DNA of 64,000 nucleotides from positions 124,001 to 188,000 of the forward strand of contig NZ_BMQB01000005.1 of NCBI RefSeq assembly GCF_014647895.1, in the 5' to 3' direction. Made by a program: the position numbers and the translations under genes. Within the stretch, counting starts at the first letter, position 1. Every line of letters begins with the position of its first letter. Under the pieces are notes generated by a model that did not search any database, was not told the DNA's origin, and saw only the letters and a program-made list of their open reading frames with translations. Below are positions 38,887 to 47,045 of this stretch, piece after piece. The DNA is from Pilimelia anulata (GTDB lineage: Bacteria; Actinomycetota; Actinomycetes; Mycobacteriales; Micromonosporaceae).

Positions 38887-40941
38887 ATGAACCCCGCCAA
38901 CCCCGCCGCGCTCGATGCCGAACTCGCCGCCGAGCGCGCCCACCTCGCCGCCGCCCGCGCCGCCCTGCACGCCATGCGGCTGGCCGCCGAGCGGGCGTAC
39001 GACTCCGGCCACCTCATCGCCGGGGACCCGTTCGCCGCCGAGACCCTCGGCACCGCCCTCGCCCGCCGGGTGGCCGAACTCGCCGACGACCCGCGTACGC
39101 CGCTGTTCTTCGGCCGCCTCGACCTCGACGGCGCCGCGGTCGCCGACGACGCCGGGACCGACCACGGGGAGGTCGTCGCCGGCCGGTTCCACCTCGGCCG
39201 GCGGCACGTCGCCGACGCCGCCGGGGAGCCGATGGTGCTGGACTGGCGGGCGCCGCTGTCCCGCGCGTTCTACCGGGCCAGCGCCGCCGACCGGCAGGGC
39301 GTGACCGTGCGGCGGCGGTTCGGGTTCCACGAGGGGGAGCTGACCGGGTTCGAGGACGAGCGGCTGGACCGCGGCGAGGAGCTGGGCACCGCCAGCCGGC
39401 TGCTGACCGAGGAGATCGAGCGGCCGCGGGTCGGGCCGATGCGGGACATCGTCGCGACGATCCAGCCCGAGCAGGACGAGCTGGTCCGGGCGCCGCTCGA
39501 CGTCAGCATCTGCGTCCAGGGCGCCCCCGGCACCGGTAAGACCGCGGTGGGGCTGCACCGGGCGGCCTACCTGCTGTACGGGCACCGGGAGCGGCTGCGC
39601 CGCGCCGGCGTGCTGATCGTCGGGCCGAACGCCGCCTTCCTCGGCTACATCGCCGCCGTGCTGCCCGCGCTGGGCGAGCTGGAGGTGGCGCAGGCCACGA
39701 TCGACGAGGTCGTCGCGCGCGGGCCGGTGCGGGGTACCGACCCGGCGGCCGCCGCGGCCGTCAAGCACGACGCCCGGATGGCGGACGTGCTGCGCCGCGC
39801 CCTGTGGGCCGGCGTGGCCCGGCCGCCCGGCTCGCTGCGCGTCTCGGACGGCGCCTACCGGTGGCGGATAGACGAGGGCGTGCTGCGCCGCATCGTGGAC
39901 GAGGTCCGGCGGGAGGACCTGCCGTACGGGATCGGCCGCGAGCGGGTCCGCAGCCGGATCGTCGGGCTGCTCCAGCGGCAGGCCGAGGCGCGCAGCGGCG
40001 AGTCGCCGGGCGAGGCGTGGCAGCGGCGGATGGGCCGGGGCAAGCCGGTCGCCGAGCTGGTCGACCACTGCTGGCCGGCGGCCACCCCGGAGTCGGTGCT
40101 GTACCGGCTGCTCGCCGACCCGGCGGCGCTCGCCGCCGCCGCCGACGGCGTGCTCACCCCGGCCGAGCAGGCGGCGATCGGCTGGCCGAAGCCGCCGCGC
40201 ACCGCGCGGACCGCCCGGTGGAGCGCCGCGGACGCCGTCCTGCTGGACGAGCTGGCCGGGCTCGTCGAGCGGCCGGCGACCCTCGGCCACGTCATCGTGG
40301 ACGAGGCGCAGGACCTGTCACCGATGCAGTGCCGGGCGCTCGCCCGGCGCACCCCGCACGGCTCGGTCACCGTCCTCGGCGACCTCGCCCAGGGGACGAC
40401 GCCGTGGGCCGCCGCGGACTGGTCCGCCACGATGGCCCACCTCGGCAAGCCGGACGCCGGCGTGATCCCGCTGACCACCGGCTTCCGGGTGCCGGACGCC
40501 GTCGTTCGGCTGGCCAACCGGCTGCTGCCCGCGCTCGGCGTGGACGTCCCGCCGGGGGTGTCGCTGCGCCGCGACGGCGAGTTGACGATCACCGCCGTCA
40601 CCGACCTCCCGGCCGCCGTCGTGGCCGAGGTGCGGCGGGCGCGCGGGCTGCCGGGGTCGGTCGGCGTGATCGTCCCGGACGCGCTCGCCGGGCCGCTGCG
40701 GGCGGCGCTGGCCGCGGCGGGGGAGCCGGTCGCCGAGGGGGCGACGGACGGGCCGGTGGCGGTCGTACCGGCCGGGGTGGCCAAGGGCCTGGAGTACGAC
40801 CACGTGGTCGTGGCGGAGCCGGCGGCGATCGTGGCGGCGGAGCCGCGGGGGCTGCACCGGCTGTACGTGGTGCTGACCCGGGCGGTCTCGCGGCTGACCG
40901 TCCTGCACACCGAACCACTCCCCGCCGCCCTGACCACCTGA
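38887..40941 (+). CDS. helD: HelD-like RNA polymerase-associated helicase
   Basis: A 684-residue UvrD/Rep-superfamily ATPase. An N-terminal antiparallel coiled coil (residues 1-60, ELAAERAHLAAARAALHAMR) is followed by the Walker A loop in CVQGAPGTGKTAVGLHRAAYLLY, motif Ia-like VGPNAAFLGYI, Walker B HVIVDEAQDLSPMQCRAL, GDLAQGTTPW and a C-terminal VAKGLEYDHVVV with LYVVLTRAVSRLTV. The coiled-coil arm and PLFFGRLDL/GRFHLGRRHV block are typical of class II actinobacterial HelD, which strips RNA polymerase from DNA and may protect it from rifamycins. GGGAGGTG lies upstream of the ATG. Confidence 0.9.
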   Translation: MNPANPAALDAELAAERAHLAAARAALHAMRLAAERAYDSGHLIAGDPFAAETLGTALARRVAELADDPRTPLFFGRLDLDGAAVADDAGTDHGEVVAGRFHLGRRHVADAAGEPMVLDWRAPLSRAFYRASAADRQGVTVRRRFGFHEGELTGFEDERLDRGEELGTASRLLTEEIERPRVGPMRDIVATIQPEQDELVRAPLDVSICVQGAPGTGKTAVGLHRAAYLLYGHRERLRRAGVLIVGPNAAFLGYIAAVLPALGELEVAQATIDEVVARGPVRGTDPAAAAAVKHDARMADVLRRALWAGVARPPGSLRVSDGAYRWRIDEGVLRRIVDEVRREDLPYGIGRERVRSRIVGLLQRQAEARSGESPGEAWQRRMGRGKPVAELVDHCWPAATPESVLYRLLADPAALAAAADGVLTPAEQAAIGWPKPPRTARTARWSAADAVLLDELAGLVERPATLGHVIVDEAQDLSPMQCRALARRTPHGSVTVLGDLAQGTTPWAAADWSATMAHLGKPDAGVIPLTTGFRVPDAVVRLANRLLPALGVDVPPGVSLRRDGELTITAVTDLPAAVVAEVRRARGLPGSVGVIVPDALAGPLRAALAAAGEPVAEGATDGPVAVVPAGVAKGLEYDHVVVAEPAAIVAAEPRGLHRLYVVLTRAVSRLTVLHTEPLPAALTT

Positions 40942-41004
40942 GGCCGCCGACCCGGCGCAGCGGCTGGTCGTGGACGCGGCGGCGCGATCGGCGGCACCCT
41001 CCGG

Positions 41005-42399
41005 TCAGCGGCGGGGCAGGGCGGCGGCCAGCCGGCGGGCCGCTTCGTGCAGGCGGTTCGGCGGGTGCGCCGCGTACCCCAGCACCAGGCCGGGCGGGCC
41101 GGGCCGCTGCCGGTGCAGGGACAGCGGCTGCACCACCACGCCGGCCGCGGCGGCCCGGTCGGCGAGCGTCCGGTCGTCGGGGCCGTCCTCGGGCAGCAGG
41201 ATCAGCAGGTGCAGGCCCGCCGCCACCCCGGCCACCCGGGCCGCCGGCAGGTGCGCGCGCAGGGCCGCGAGCAGCGCGTCCCGGCGGTGCCGCTGGCGGG
41301 TGCGGACGCGGCGCAGGTGGCGTTCGTACTCGCCGGTGGTGAGCAGGTGGGCCAGGACGAGCTGGGGGAGCGCGGGGTTGCCCAGGTCGCTGGCGTACTT
41401 GGCGGCGAGCAGGTCGTCGTGCAGGTGGCGGGGCGGGAGCAGCCAGCCCAGCCGCATGCCGGGGGCGAGCGTCTTGGAGACGCTGCCGGTGTACGCGACG
41501 TGGCCGGGGACCGAGGCGTGCACCGCCGGGACGGGGGCGCGGTCGTACCGGTGCTCGGCGTCGTAGTCGTCCTCGATCAGCAGGTTGCCGGCGCCGGCCC
41601 AGGCGACCAGCGCGCGCCGGCGGGCGGGGCTGAGCACCACGCCGGAGGGGAACTGGTGGGCGGGGGTGAGCAGCGCCGTCGGGGCGCCGGTCGCCGCCAG
41701 GGCGGCCACGTCCACGCCCTCGGTGTCGACCGGGACGGGCTGCGGGCGCAGGCCCCAGTACCGCAGCTCCTCCCTGGCGCCGTGCGAGCCGGGGTCCTCG
41801 ACCGCGACCGCCGGGCGGCCGGCGGCGCGCAGCGTGTGCGCGAGCAGGGCGAGCGACTGGGCGACGCCCGCGACCACGATCAGGTCGTCGGCGGCGGCCC
41901 GGACACCGCGGACCCGGGCCAGCCAGGCGACCAGGGCCGCGCGCAGGGCGGGGCTGCCGCGCGGGTCGCCGTAGCCGAGGTCGGCGCCGGTCGCGGCGGC
42001 CAGGACGGCGCGCTCGGCGCGCAGCCAGGCCGCGCGCGGGAAGGCGGACAGGTCCGGGACGCCGGGGGTCAGGTCCAGGTCGGCGGCGGGGTGCGGCGGG
42101 CCCGGTACGGCGGCCGGGGGCCGGACCGGCCGGGCGGTCGGGCGGGTGGCGGTGACGATCGTGCCGTCGCCGGTGCGGCCGAGGACCAGGCCCTCGTCGG
42201 CGAGCCGCTGGTACGCCTCGACCACCACGCCGCGGGACACGCCCAGGTCGGCGGCCAGCGCCCGGCTGGCCGGCAGCCGCGCGCCGGAGGTGAGCCGGCC
42301 GTCGGCGATCGCGGCGCGCAGGGCGGCCACGAGCCAGCCGGCCAGGCCGTGGCGGGGGGCCGCGGTGGGGTCGAGGTGGAGGAAGTCGGCGCCGCGGAT
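41005..42399 (-). CDS. MocR/PdxR-type GntR regulator with aminotransferase domain
   Basis: A 464-residue protein: a GntR winged helix (ALRAAIADGRLTSGARLPASRALAADLGVSRGVVVEAYQRLADEGLV) joined by a linker to a class I aminotransferase-like domain with the PLP lysine in YTGSVSKTLAPGMRLGW and ligand patch LLIEDDYDAEHRYDR. MocR proteins use PLP as effector and regulate PLP or amino-acid genes, usually a divergent neighbour. The start is unclear: a strong AAGGAGG (42407-42413) is 7 nt before an in-frame ATC at 42399, and no ATG, GTG or TTG lies in reach; an in-frame CTG is at 42423 and a TTG at 42492. Confidence 0.85.
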   Translation of the reverse strand: MRGADFLHLDPTAAPRHGLAGWLVAALRAAIADGRLTSGARLPASRALAADLGVSRGVVVEAYQRLADEGLVLGRTGDGTIVTATRPTARPVRPPAAVPGPPHPAADLDLTPGVPDLSAFPRAAWLRAERAVLAAATGADLGYGDPRGSPALRAALVAWLARVRGVRAAADDLIVVAGVAQSLALLAHTLRAAGRPAVAVEDPGSHGAREELRYWGLRPQPVPVDTEGVDVAALAATGAPTALLTPAHQFPSGVVLSPARRRALVAWAGAGNLLIEDDYDAEHRYDRAPVPAVHASVPGHVAYTGSVSKTLAPGMRLGWLLPPRHLHDDLLAAKYASDLGNPALPQLVLAHLLTTGEYERHLRRVRTRQRHRRDALLAALRAHLPAARVAGVAAGLHLLILLPEDGPDDRTLADRAAAAGVVVQPLSLHRQRPGPPGLVLGYAAHPPNRLHEAARRLAAALPRR

Positions 42400-42406
42400 T
42401 GGTCCG

Positions 42407-42413
42407 CCTCCTT
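42407..42413 (-). promoter_or_regulatory. Strong ribosome-binding site before a non-standard start
   Basis: AAGGAGG read on the minus strand, 7 nt before ATC 42399 of the MocR gene. It is ideally placed for that codon and too far for any canonical one. Confidence 0.6.
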
Positions 42414-42422
42414 GCGCGTCCA

Positions 42423-42442
42423 GTGGCCCTGTCCGTGGACCA
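42423..42442. promoter_or_regulatory. Direct repeats, MocR operator candidate
   Basis: GTGGCCCT (42423-42430) and GTGGACCA (42435-42442), in the same orientation and 12 bp apart, in the 65-bp space between the divergent MocR and EamA genes. MocR proteins bind direct repeats. A further palindrome CATGGGCCCATG (42456-42467) covers the EamA start. Confidence 0.4.
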
Positions 42443-42464
42443 TCATGCCCCGCAGCATGGGCCC

Positions 42465-43478
42465 ATGAACCCCAGAGTGCCCCGCCGGGCAACCCCCGCG
42501 CTGGCCGGTACCGCGGCCATGGTCCTCGTCGGCGGCAGCGTGGCGGTGTCCGGCGTGCTCGCCGCGGCGCCGCTGCTGACCGCGCAGGCCGTCCGGTACG
42601 CCGGGGCCTGCCTGCTCCTGCTCGCCCTCGCCCGGCTCGCCGGCCGGCGGGTCGTCGCCCCGCGCGGGGTCGAGTGGCTGTGGCTGCTCGGGGTGGCCGG
42701 GGCGGGGCTGGTGGTGTTCAACCTGGCGCTGGTCCGGGGCGCGGCGCACGCCGAGCCGGCGGTGCTCGGGGTGGCGGTGGCCTGCGTACCGGTGCTGCTC
42801 GCCACCCTCGGCCCGGTGCTGGAGCGGCGGCGGCCGCGGGCCCGGCTGCTGGTCGCGGCGGCGGTGGTGACCGCCGGGGCGGCGCTGGTCCAGGGCGTCG
42901 GGCGGGCGGACGCCGCGGGGCTGGCGCTGGCCGCGGTGGTGCTGGCGGGCGAGGCGGCGTTCACGCTGCTCGCCGTGCCGCTGCTGGACCGGCACGGCCC
43001 GTGGGGGGTGTCCGTGCACACGACGTGGCTGGCGGCGGCGGTGTTCGGGGCGCTGGCGCTGCCGGTCGAGGGGGTCGGCGCCGTGACCCGGCTCGGCCGG
43101 GCGGAGCTGCTGGCCGTCGGGTACCTCGCCGTCGGGGTGACGGCGGCGGCGTTCGTGCTCTGGTACGGCTGCGTGCACGGCCTCGGCGCCGGCCGGGCGG
43201 GGCTGCTCACGGGGGTGGCGCCGGTGGCGGCCGCGGCGGCGGGGGTGGCGCTGGGCGGACCGGCGCCGCGCCCGCTGGTCTGGGTCGGCATCGCGGTCGT
43301 CGCCGCGGGCCTGCTCCTCGGCCTCGGCGGACCGCGGTCCGGTGCGGCGGTGGTCGGGCGGGCGGGCGGCGGCGAGGGCGGTCAGCGGGGCGCGGCGACC
43401 AGGCCGGCGTCGCGGGCGAGCAGCGCCGCCTGCACCCGGTCGCCCACGCCCAGCTTGGCGAAGATCGCCGAAAGCTGA
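42465..43478 (+). CDS. EamA family transporter
   Basis: A 337-residue membrane protein with about ten hydrophobic helices arranged as two EamA repeats (first AAPLLTAQAVRYAGACLLLLALARL, second LAAVVLAGEAAFTLLAVPLL...GVTAAAFVLWYGCVHGLGAGRAGLLTGVAPVAAAAAG). EamA/DMT exporters move amino acids, drugs or metabolites. The divergent MocR regulator suggests an amino-acid or vitamin B6-related substrate. The C-terminal 35 residues are polar and the gene end overlaps the response regulator gene by 97 bp tail to tail. Confidence 0.85.
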   Translation: MNPRVPRRATPALAGTAAMVLVGGSVAVSGVLAAAPLLTAQAVRYAGACLLLLALARLAGRRVVAPRGVEWLWLLGVAGAGLVVFNLALVRGAAHAEPAVLGVAVACVPVLLATLGPVLERRRPRARLLVAAAVVTAGAALVQGVGRADAAGLALAAVVLAGEAAFTLLAVPLLDRHGPWGVSVHTTWLAAAVFGALALPVEGVGAVTRLGRAELLAVGYLAVGVTAAAFVLWYGCVHGLGAGRAGLLTGVAPVAAAAAGVALGGPAPRPLVWVGIAVVAAGLLLGLGGPRSGAAVVGRAGGGEGGQRGAATRPASRASSAACTRSPTPSLAKIAES

Positions 43479-44026
43479 TTGCGGACCGTCTTCTCGCTCA
43501 GCCCCAGCGCGTGCGCGATCCGCGCGTTGGAGCTGCCCGCGGCGAGCCGGCCGACGATGTCCCGCTCGCGGGCGGTCAGCCGGTCCAGCGGCGGCGGCAG
43601 GCCGGCGGGGGCGGTCATCAGCGCCGGGCCCAGGCCGGGCCCGAGCACGCTGCCGCCGCCGGCCACCGTGCGCAGGGCCTCGACGACCAGGTCGGGGTCG
43701 GCGTCCTTGACCACGTACCCGTGCACGCCCGCCCGCAGCGCCCGGGCCGCGGCGCCGTCGTCGCGGGTCATGGTCAGGATCAGGATCCGGACGCCGGGGA
43801 CCAGGCGCAGGATCCGCCCGGCGGCGTCCAGGCCGTCGCCGTCGGGCAGCAGCAGGTCCATCGCCACGACGTGCGGCCGGCCGGCCGTCGCCTCGCGCAG
43901 CGCCTCCGCCACCGTGGCGGCCTCGGCGACGCTGGCCACCCACGGCTCGGTCTGGAGCAGCGCGCCGAGACCGCGGCGGACGACCGGGTGGTCGTCGACG
44001 ATCAGGACCCGCCGCGCCGCCAGCAT
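43382..44026 (-). CDS. NarL/FixJ-type response regulator
   Basis: A 214-residue two-domain regulator. The receiver domain begins RRVLIVDDHPVVRRGL, with phospho-acceptor Asp57 in VAMDLLLPDGDG and the conserved Lys in YVVKDADPD. The C-terminal LuxR-type HTH is LTARERDIVGRLAAGSSNARIAHALGLSEKTVRNQLSAIFAKLGVGDR. It follows the histidine kinase gene by 4 nt, forming a two-component pair. Its 3' end overlaps the convergent transporter gene. Confidence 0.95.
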   Translation of the reverse strand: MLAARRVLIVDDHPVVRRGLGALLQTEPWVASVAEAATVAEALREATAGRPHVVAMDLLLPDGDGLDAAGRILRLVPGVRILILTMTRDDGAAARALRAGVHGYVVKDADPDLVVEALRTVAGGGSVLGPGLGPALMTAPAGLPPPLDRLTARERDIVGRLAAGSSNARIAHALGLSEKTVRNQLSAIFAKLGVGDRVQAALLARDAGLVAAPR

Positions 44027-44030
44027 CCCG

Positions 44031-46139
44031 CTACCCCCACTCCGGTACCGGTACCGCGACCCGCTCCGCCGACCCGGCGGCCCGCTCCGGCGCCGGCGCC
44101 GTCAGCACCGTCGGCAGCCGGACCGCGACCGTCGTACCCGCCGGGCCGGACGTGACCGTGCAGTCCCCGCCCAGCTCGGTCGCCCGCTCGCACATCGAGG
44201 CGAGCCCGACGCCGGCGGGCAGCGCGCCGCCGTACCCCATGGTCGTGTCGTTGCGGACCATGGTCGTGTCGTTGCGCGCCATGGTCGTATCGTCGCGCGC
44301 CGCCGCCGGTACCGGAGCCGAATCCGCCCGGTCACCCCCGGCCGGGGGCAGGCCGGCGCCGTCGTCGCGAATGGTCAGCTCCAGCACCCGCCCGCACCGG
44401 ACGGTCACCGTGCATTGCGTCGCCCGGGCGTGCTTGGCGACGTTGTGCAGCGCCTCGGCGACGATCCGGTACGCGGCGACCTCGATGGCCGCCGGCAGCT
44501 CGGTGTCGTCCGGCGGCGCCTCGACCGCCACGGCCAGGCCCGGCCCGGTGAACCGGGCCGCCTGCGCCCGCAGCGCCCGGATCAGCCCGCGGTCCAGCGC
44601 GGGCGGGCGCAGCCCGTCGACGAGCTGGCGGACCTCCGCGCTGCACAGCCGCAGGTCGTCGGCCAGCGCGGCGAGCAGCGGGGTGACCCGGTCGGCCGGG
44701 CCGGCGAGCCGGCTGGCGGCGCGGACCTGCATCGCCATCCCGGTCAGCGTCGGCCCGAGCCCGTCGTGCAGCTCCCGGCGCAGCCGGCGGCGCTCCTCCT
44801 CCCGGGTGGCGATCAGCCGCTCCCGGGAGCGCTGGAGGTCGCGGGTCAGCCGGGTCGACTCCGCCGCCACGGCCGCCTGGGTGGCGACGTCGGCGAGCAG
44901 GTGCCGCTCCCGGGCGGTGAACCGGCTGCCCGGCCGCCGGGTGGCCACGGCGAGCCGGCCCACCCGCTCGCCGTGCACGACCATCGGGAACGCCTCGACG
45001 TGCGCGGTCCGGCTGCCGTACTCGATCGGGGCGGGCGCGCCGGCCAGCTCGACGGCGACGTACCCGACCTGGAGCGACCGGCCGATCGTGTCGGCGAGCA
45101 TCGGCAGCAGGGCGGTCGGCTCGACGGTCCGGCCGAGTACCTCGCCGAGCCGGGTGAGCACGTGGTACGGGTCGTCCCGGTCGCCGTACACGAGCCGGTC
45201 CACGCCCCGCTGTACCCGCCGGCGGACCGGCGCGAAGCACAGCGCCACGGCCACGGTGGCGAGCAGGTCGGACTGCCCGGCGGCGGTCGGCGCCCAGGCG
45301 CGCAGGAGCACGTCGCGCAGGACGTACACCAGGGCGAAGAAGCCGACCACCACCAGGAAACTCATGATCAGCCAGACCAGGGTGCGGTTGATCGCCTGGT
45401 CCAGCGCGTACAGGTGGTACCGCAGCACCGCGACCGTCATCGCCAGCGGCAGCGCGACGGCGGCGCAGGTCCCCGCCCACGGGACGGCGAAGATGTCCAG
45501 CGCGATCCCGGCGAGCAGGACCAGCCCGCCGGCGAGCAGGCAGGCGAGCTGCCGGCGCAGCTCGGGCGCCGCCCCGCGCCAGCGCACTCCCACGCTGGCC
45601 ACCGCACCGAGCAGCCCGGCGAGGAAGGCCATCGCGGCGTACCGGGCGACGTCGACCAGCACCCCCGCGCGCCCGGCCAGCGCCGGGTCGCCGGTGAGCA
45701 GGTCGTGCGGGTGGTCCAGCGCCGCACCGGCGAGCGCCACCGTCACGACCGCCGCCGTTCCGGCGATCAGCCACGCCAGCGGGCGCCAGCGCGGCGACGG
45801 CAGCCGGCCGTCCGGGAAGGCCAGGAGCGTCAGGCCGAGCGCCGCGTACGGCGCGAACCAGGCGAACTGGCTCAGCCACGCCGCCGGTCCCCACGCGTTG
45901 CCGCACAGCGCCACGACCTCGACGGCCGCCAGCGCGCCCGCGGCGACCAGGCCGCGGCCGATCCGGTGGCCCGGGTGCTGGCGCAGCACCACCAGGCCGA
46001 ACGGCGCGAACGCCGCGGCCAGCACCGACCACTGCCAGATGTTCTGCGGCACTCCCCGGCCGCCGCCCGCCGCGAGGCCGGCCAGAGCCAGCCCCACCGC
46101 CAGGCCGCCGCCGAGGAGTGTCCGCGCGCTGCTGCCCAT
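44031..46139 (-). CDS. Membrane sensor histidine kinase with repeat insertion
   Basis: A 702-residue HisKA_3 (NarX-type) kinase. Residues 1-310 hold about nine hydrophobic helices, then a GAF-like region (VEPTALLPMLADTIGRSLQVGYVAVEL), the dimerisation/phosphorylation helix with ELHDGLGPTLTGMAMQVR (phospho-His in ELHDG), the N box in IVAEALHNVAKHARATQ, and G boxes TIRDDGAGLPP and GVGLASMCERATELGG. A three-fold heptad RNDTTM-type repeat is inserted between these two G boxes, inside the ATP lid. ATG 46139 starts 5 nt after a small gene on the same strand, so the three genes form one operon. Signal unknown. Confidence 0.93.
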   Translation of the reverse strand: MGSSARTLLGGGLAVGLALAGLAAGGGRGVPQNIWQWSVLAAAFAPFGLVVLRQHPGHRIGRGLVAAGALAAVEVVALCGNAWGPAAWLSQFAWFAPYAALGLTLLAFPDGRLPSPRWRPLAWLIAGTAAVVTVALAGAALDHPHDLLTGDPALAGRAGVLVDVARYAAMAFLAGLLGAVASVGVRWRGAAPELRRQLACLLAGGLVLLAGIALDIFAVPWAGTCAAVALPLAMTVAVLRYHLYALDQAINRTLVWLIMSFLVVVGFFALVYVLRDVLLRAWAPTAAGQSDLLATVAVALCFAPVRRRVQRGVDRLVYGDRDDPYHVLTRLGEVLGRTVEPTALLPMLADTIGRSLQVGYVAVELAGAPAPIEYGSRTAHVEAFPMVVHGERVGRLAVATRRPGSRFTARERHLLADVATQAAVAAESTRLTRDLQRSRERLIATREEERRRLRRELHDGLGPTLTGMAMQVRAASRLAGPADRVTPLLAALADDLRLCSAEVRQLVDGLRPPALDRGLIRALRAQAARFTGPGLAVAVEAPPDDTELPAAIEVAAYRIVAEALHNVAKHARATQCTVTVRCGRVLELTIRDDGAGLPPAGGDRADSAPVPAAARDDTTMARNDTTMVRNDTTMGYGGALPAGVGLASMCERATELGGDCTVTSGPAGTTVAVRLPTVLTAPAPERAAGSAERVAVPVPEWG
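44238..44300. repeat. 21-bp tandem repeat (three copies) in the kinase
   Basis: Units 44238-44258, 44259-44279 and 44280-44300 begin CATGGTCGTGTCGTTGCG or close variants. In the minus-strand protein they encode DDTTMAR, NDTTMVR and NDTTMGY. Confidence 0.85.
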
Positions 46140-46144
46140 CGTCC

Positions 46145-46522
46145 TCAGTGGTGCCGCAGCAGCTTGCACCAGAACCCGCACCGGTGCCCGCCGGCCGCGC
46201 CGAGGCCCGCCGGTGCCGCCGCCGGCAGCGGGCCGAACAGCGCCAGCACGTCCACCAGGTCGCCCTCGCGGATGCCGGCGGTCGCGACCGCGAGCACCCG
46301 CTCCCGGAGCAGATCGGCGCCGCCCGGTTCGCCGAGCGCCGGGACCAGGGTCGCCCCGCCGTCGGCGTCCCGCGCCGCCCGCTGCCCGGTGACGTCGAAG
46401 AAGTCCACCTCGCCGTCGGGCAGCTCCTTGTCGAGCACGGCCAGCTCGAAGTCCGGCTCGCTGTTGTAGGTGCACGCCCAGCGGTTCCCGCTGATGGCGA
46501 TCACCGGCCACTTCAGCCCCAT
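46145..46522 (-). CDS. Hypothetical protein preceding the kinase
   Basis: A 125-residue protein without membrane segments. The first half contains KWPVIAISGNRWACTYNSEPDFELAVLDKELPDGEVDFFDVTGQRA; the second half is Ala/Gly-rich and ends in CGFWCKLLRHH, with two cysteines near the end. GGGGAGG precedes ATG 46522. Being 5 nt upstream of the kinase start, it is co-transcribed with the two-component system and may be an accessory or sensing partner. No family recognised. Confidence 0.7.
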   Translation of the reverse strand: MGLKWPVIAISGNRWACTYNSEPDFELAVLDKELPDGEVDFFDVTGQRAARDADGGATLVPALGEPGGADLLRERVLAVATAGIREGDLVDVLALFGPLPAAAPAGLGAAGGHRCGFWCKLLRHH

Positions 46523-46724
46523 GACTGCCTCCCCGTTCCCGCCGGTCCCGACGGCCCCCGTGCCGCCGCGTCCCGGCTGACTCCCAGCTTGCCGCCGCGG
46601 GCCCGGCCGGCGCAGCACCTCGGGCGCTTGTCCCGACCCGGCGGGACAAGCGACCCCGGCGCCGGGGACGCCGCCGGCGCGACGGTGAGGACAAGCGAGA
46701 AGCACGACCGAGGGGGTGGGACCG

Positions 46725-46982
46725 ATGGGGAGCACCGAGAAGCTGACCGCGGCCCGCGTGGAGGCACTGTTCGCCAGCGATCTGGCCACCGGCTGCCGAG
46801 CGGGGCGACGCCGCGCCGACGCGGCGATCCGCCGGGCGCTGCGCGCCCACGGCGGGACCCGCGGCTGCCTGGCCGCAATGGCGACCGAGTACGGCGACCA
46901 CCCGGAGACCGCGGTACCGCGGTCGGCCTGGGCCCGCCGGCTGGTCGACCGCCTGTACCCGACGCACTGCACCCGCGGCTGA
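46725..46982 (+). CDS. Small hypothetical protein
   Basis: An 85-residue, helical, charged protein (MGSTEKLTAARVEALFASDLATGCRAGRRR...) with three cysteines and no membrane segment. GAGGGGG lies about 8 nt before ATG 46725. It is divergent from the kinase operon and 63 nt before a secreted protease gene. The pattern ALRAHGGTRGCLAAMATEYGDHPETAVPR suggests a conserved actinobacterial family, but I cannot name a function. Confidence 0.65.
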   Translation: MGSTEKLTAARVEALFASDLATGCRAGRRRADAAIRRALRAHGGTRGCLAAMATEYGDHPETAVPRSAWARRLVDRLYPTHCTRG

Positions 46983-47045
46983 CGCGGGGGACGACCACTC
47001 ACCGCCGCGGCGTCCGGCCGCGGCACATTCACCGGGAGGAAATAC

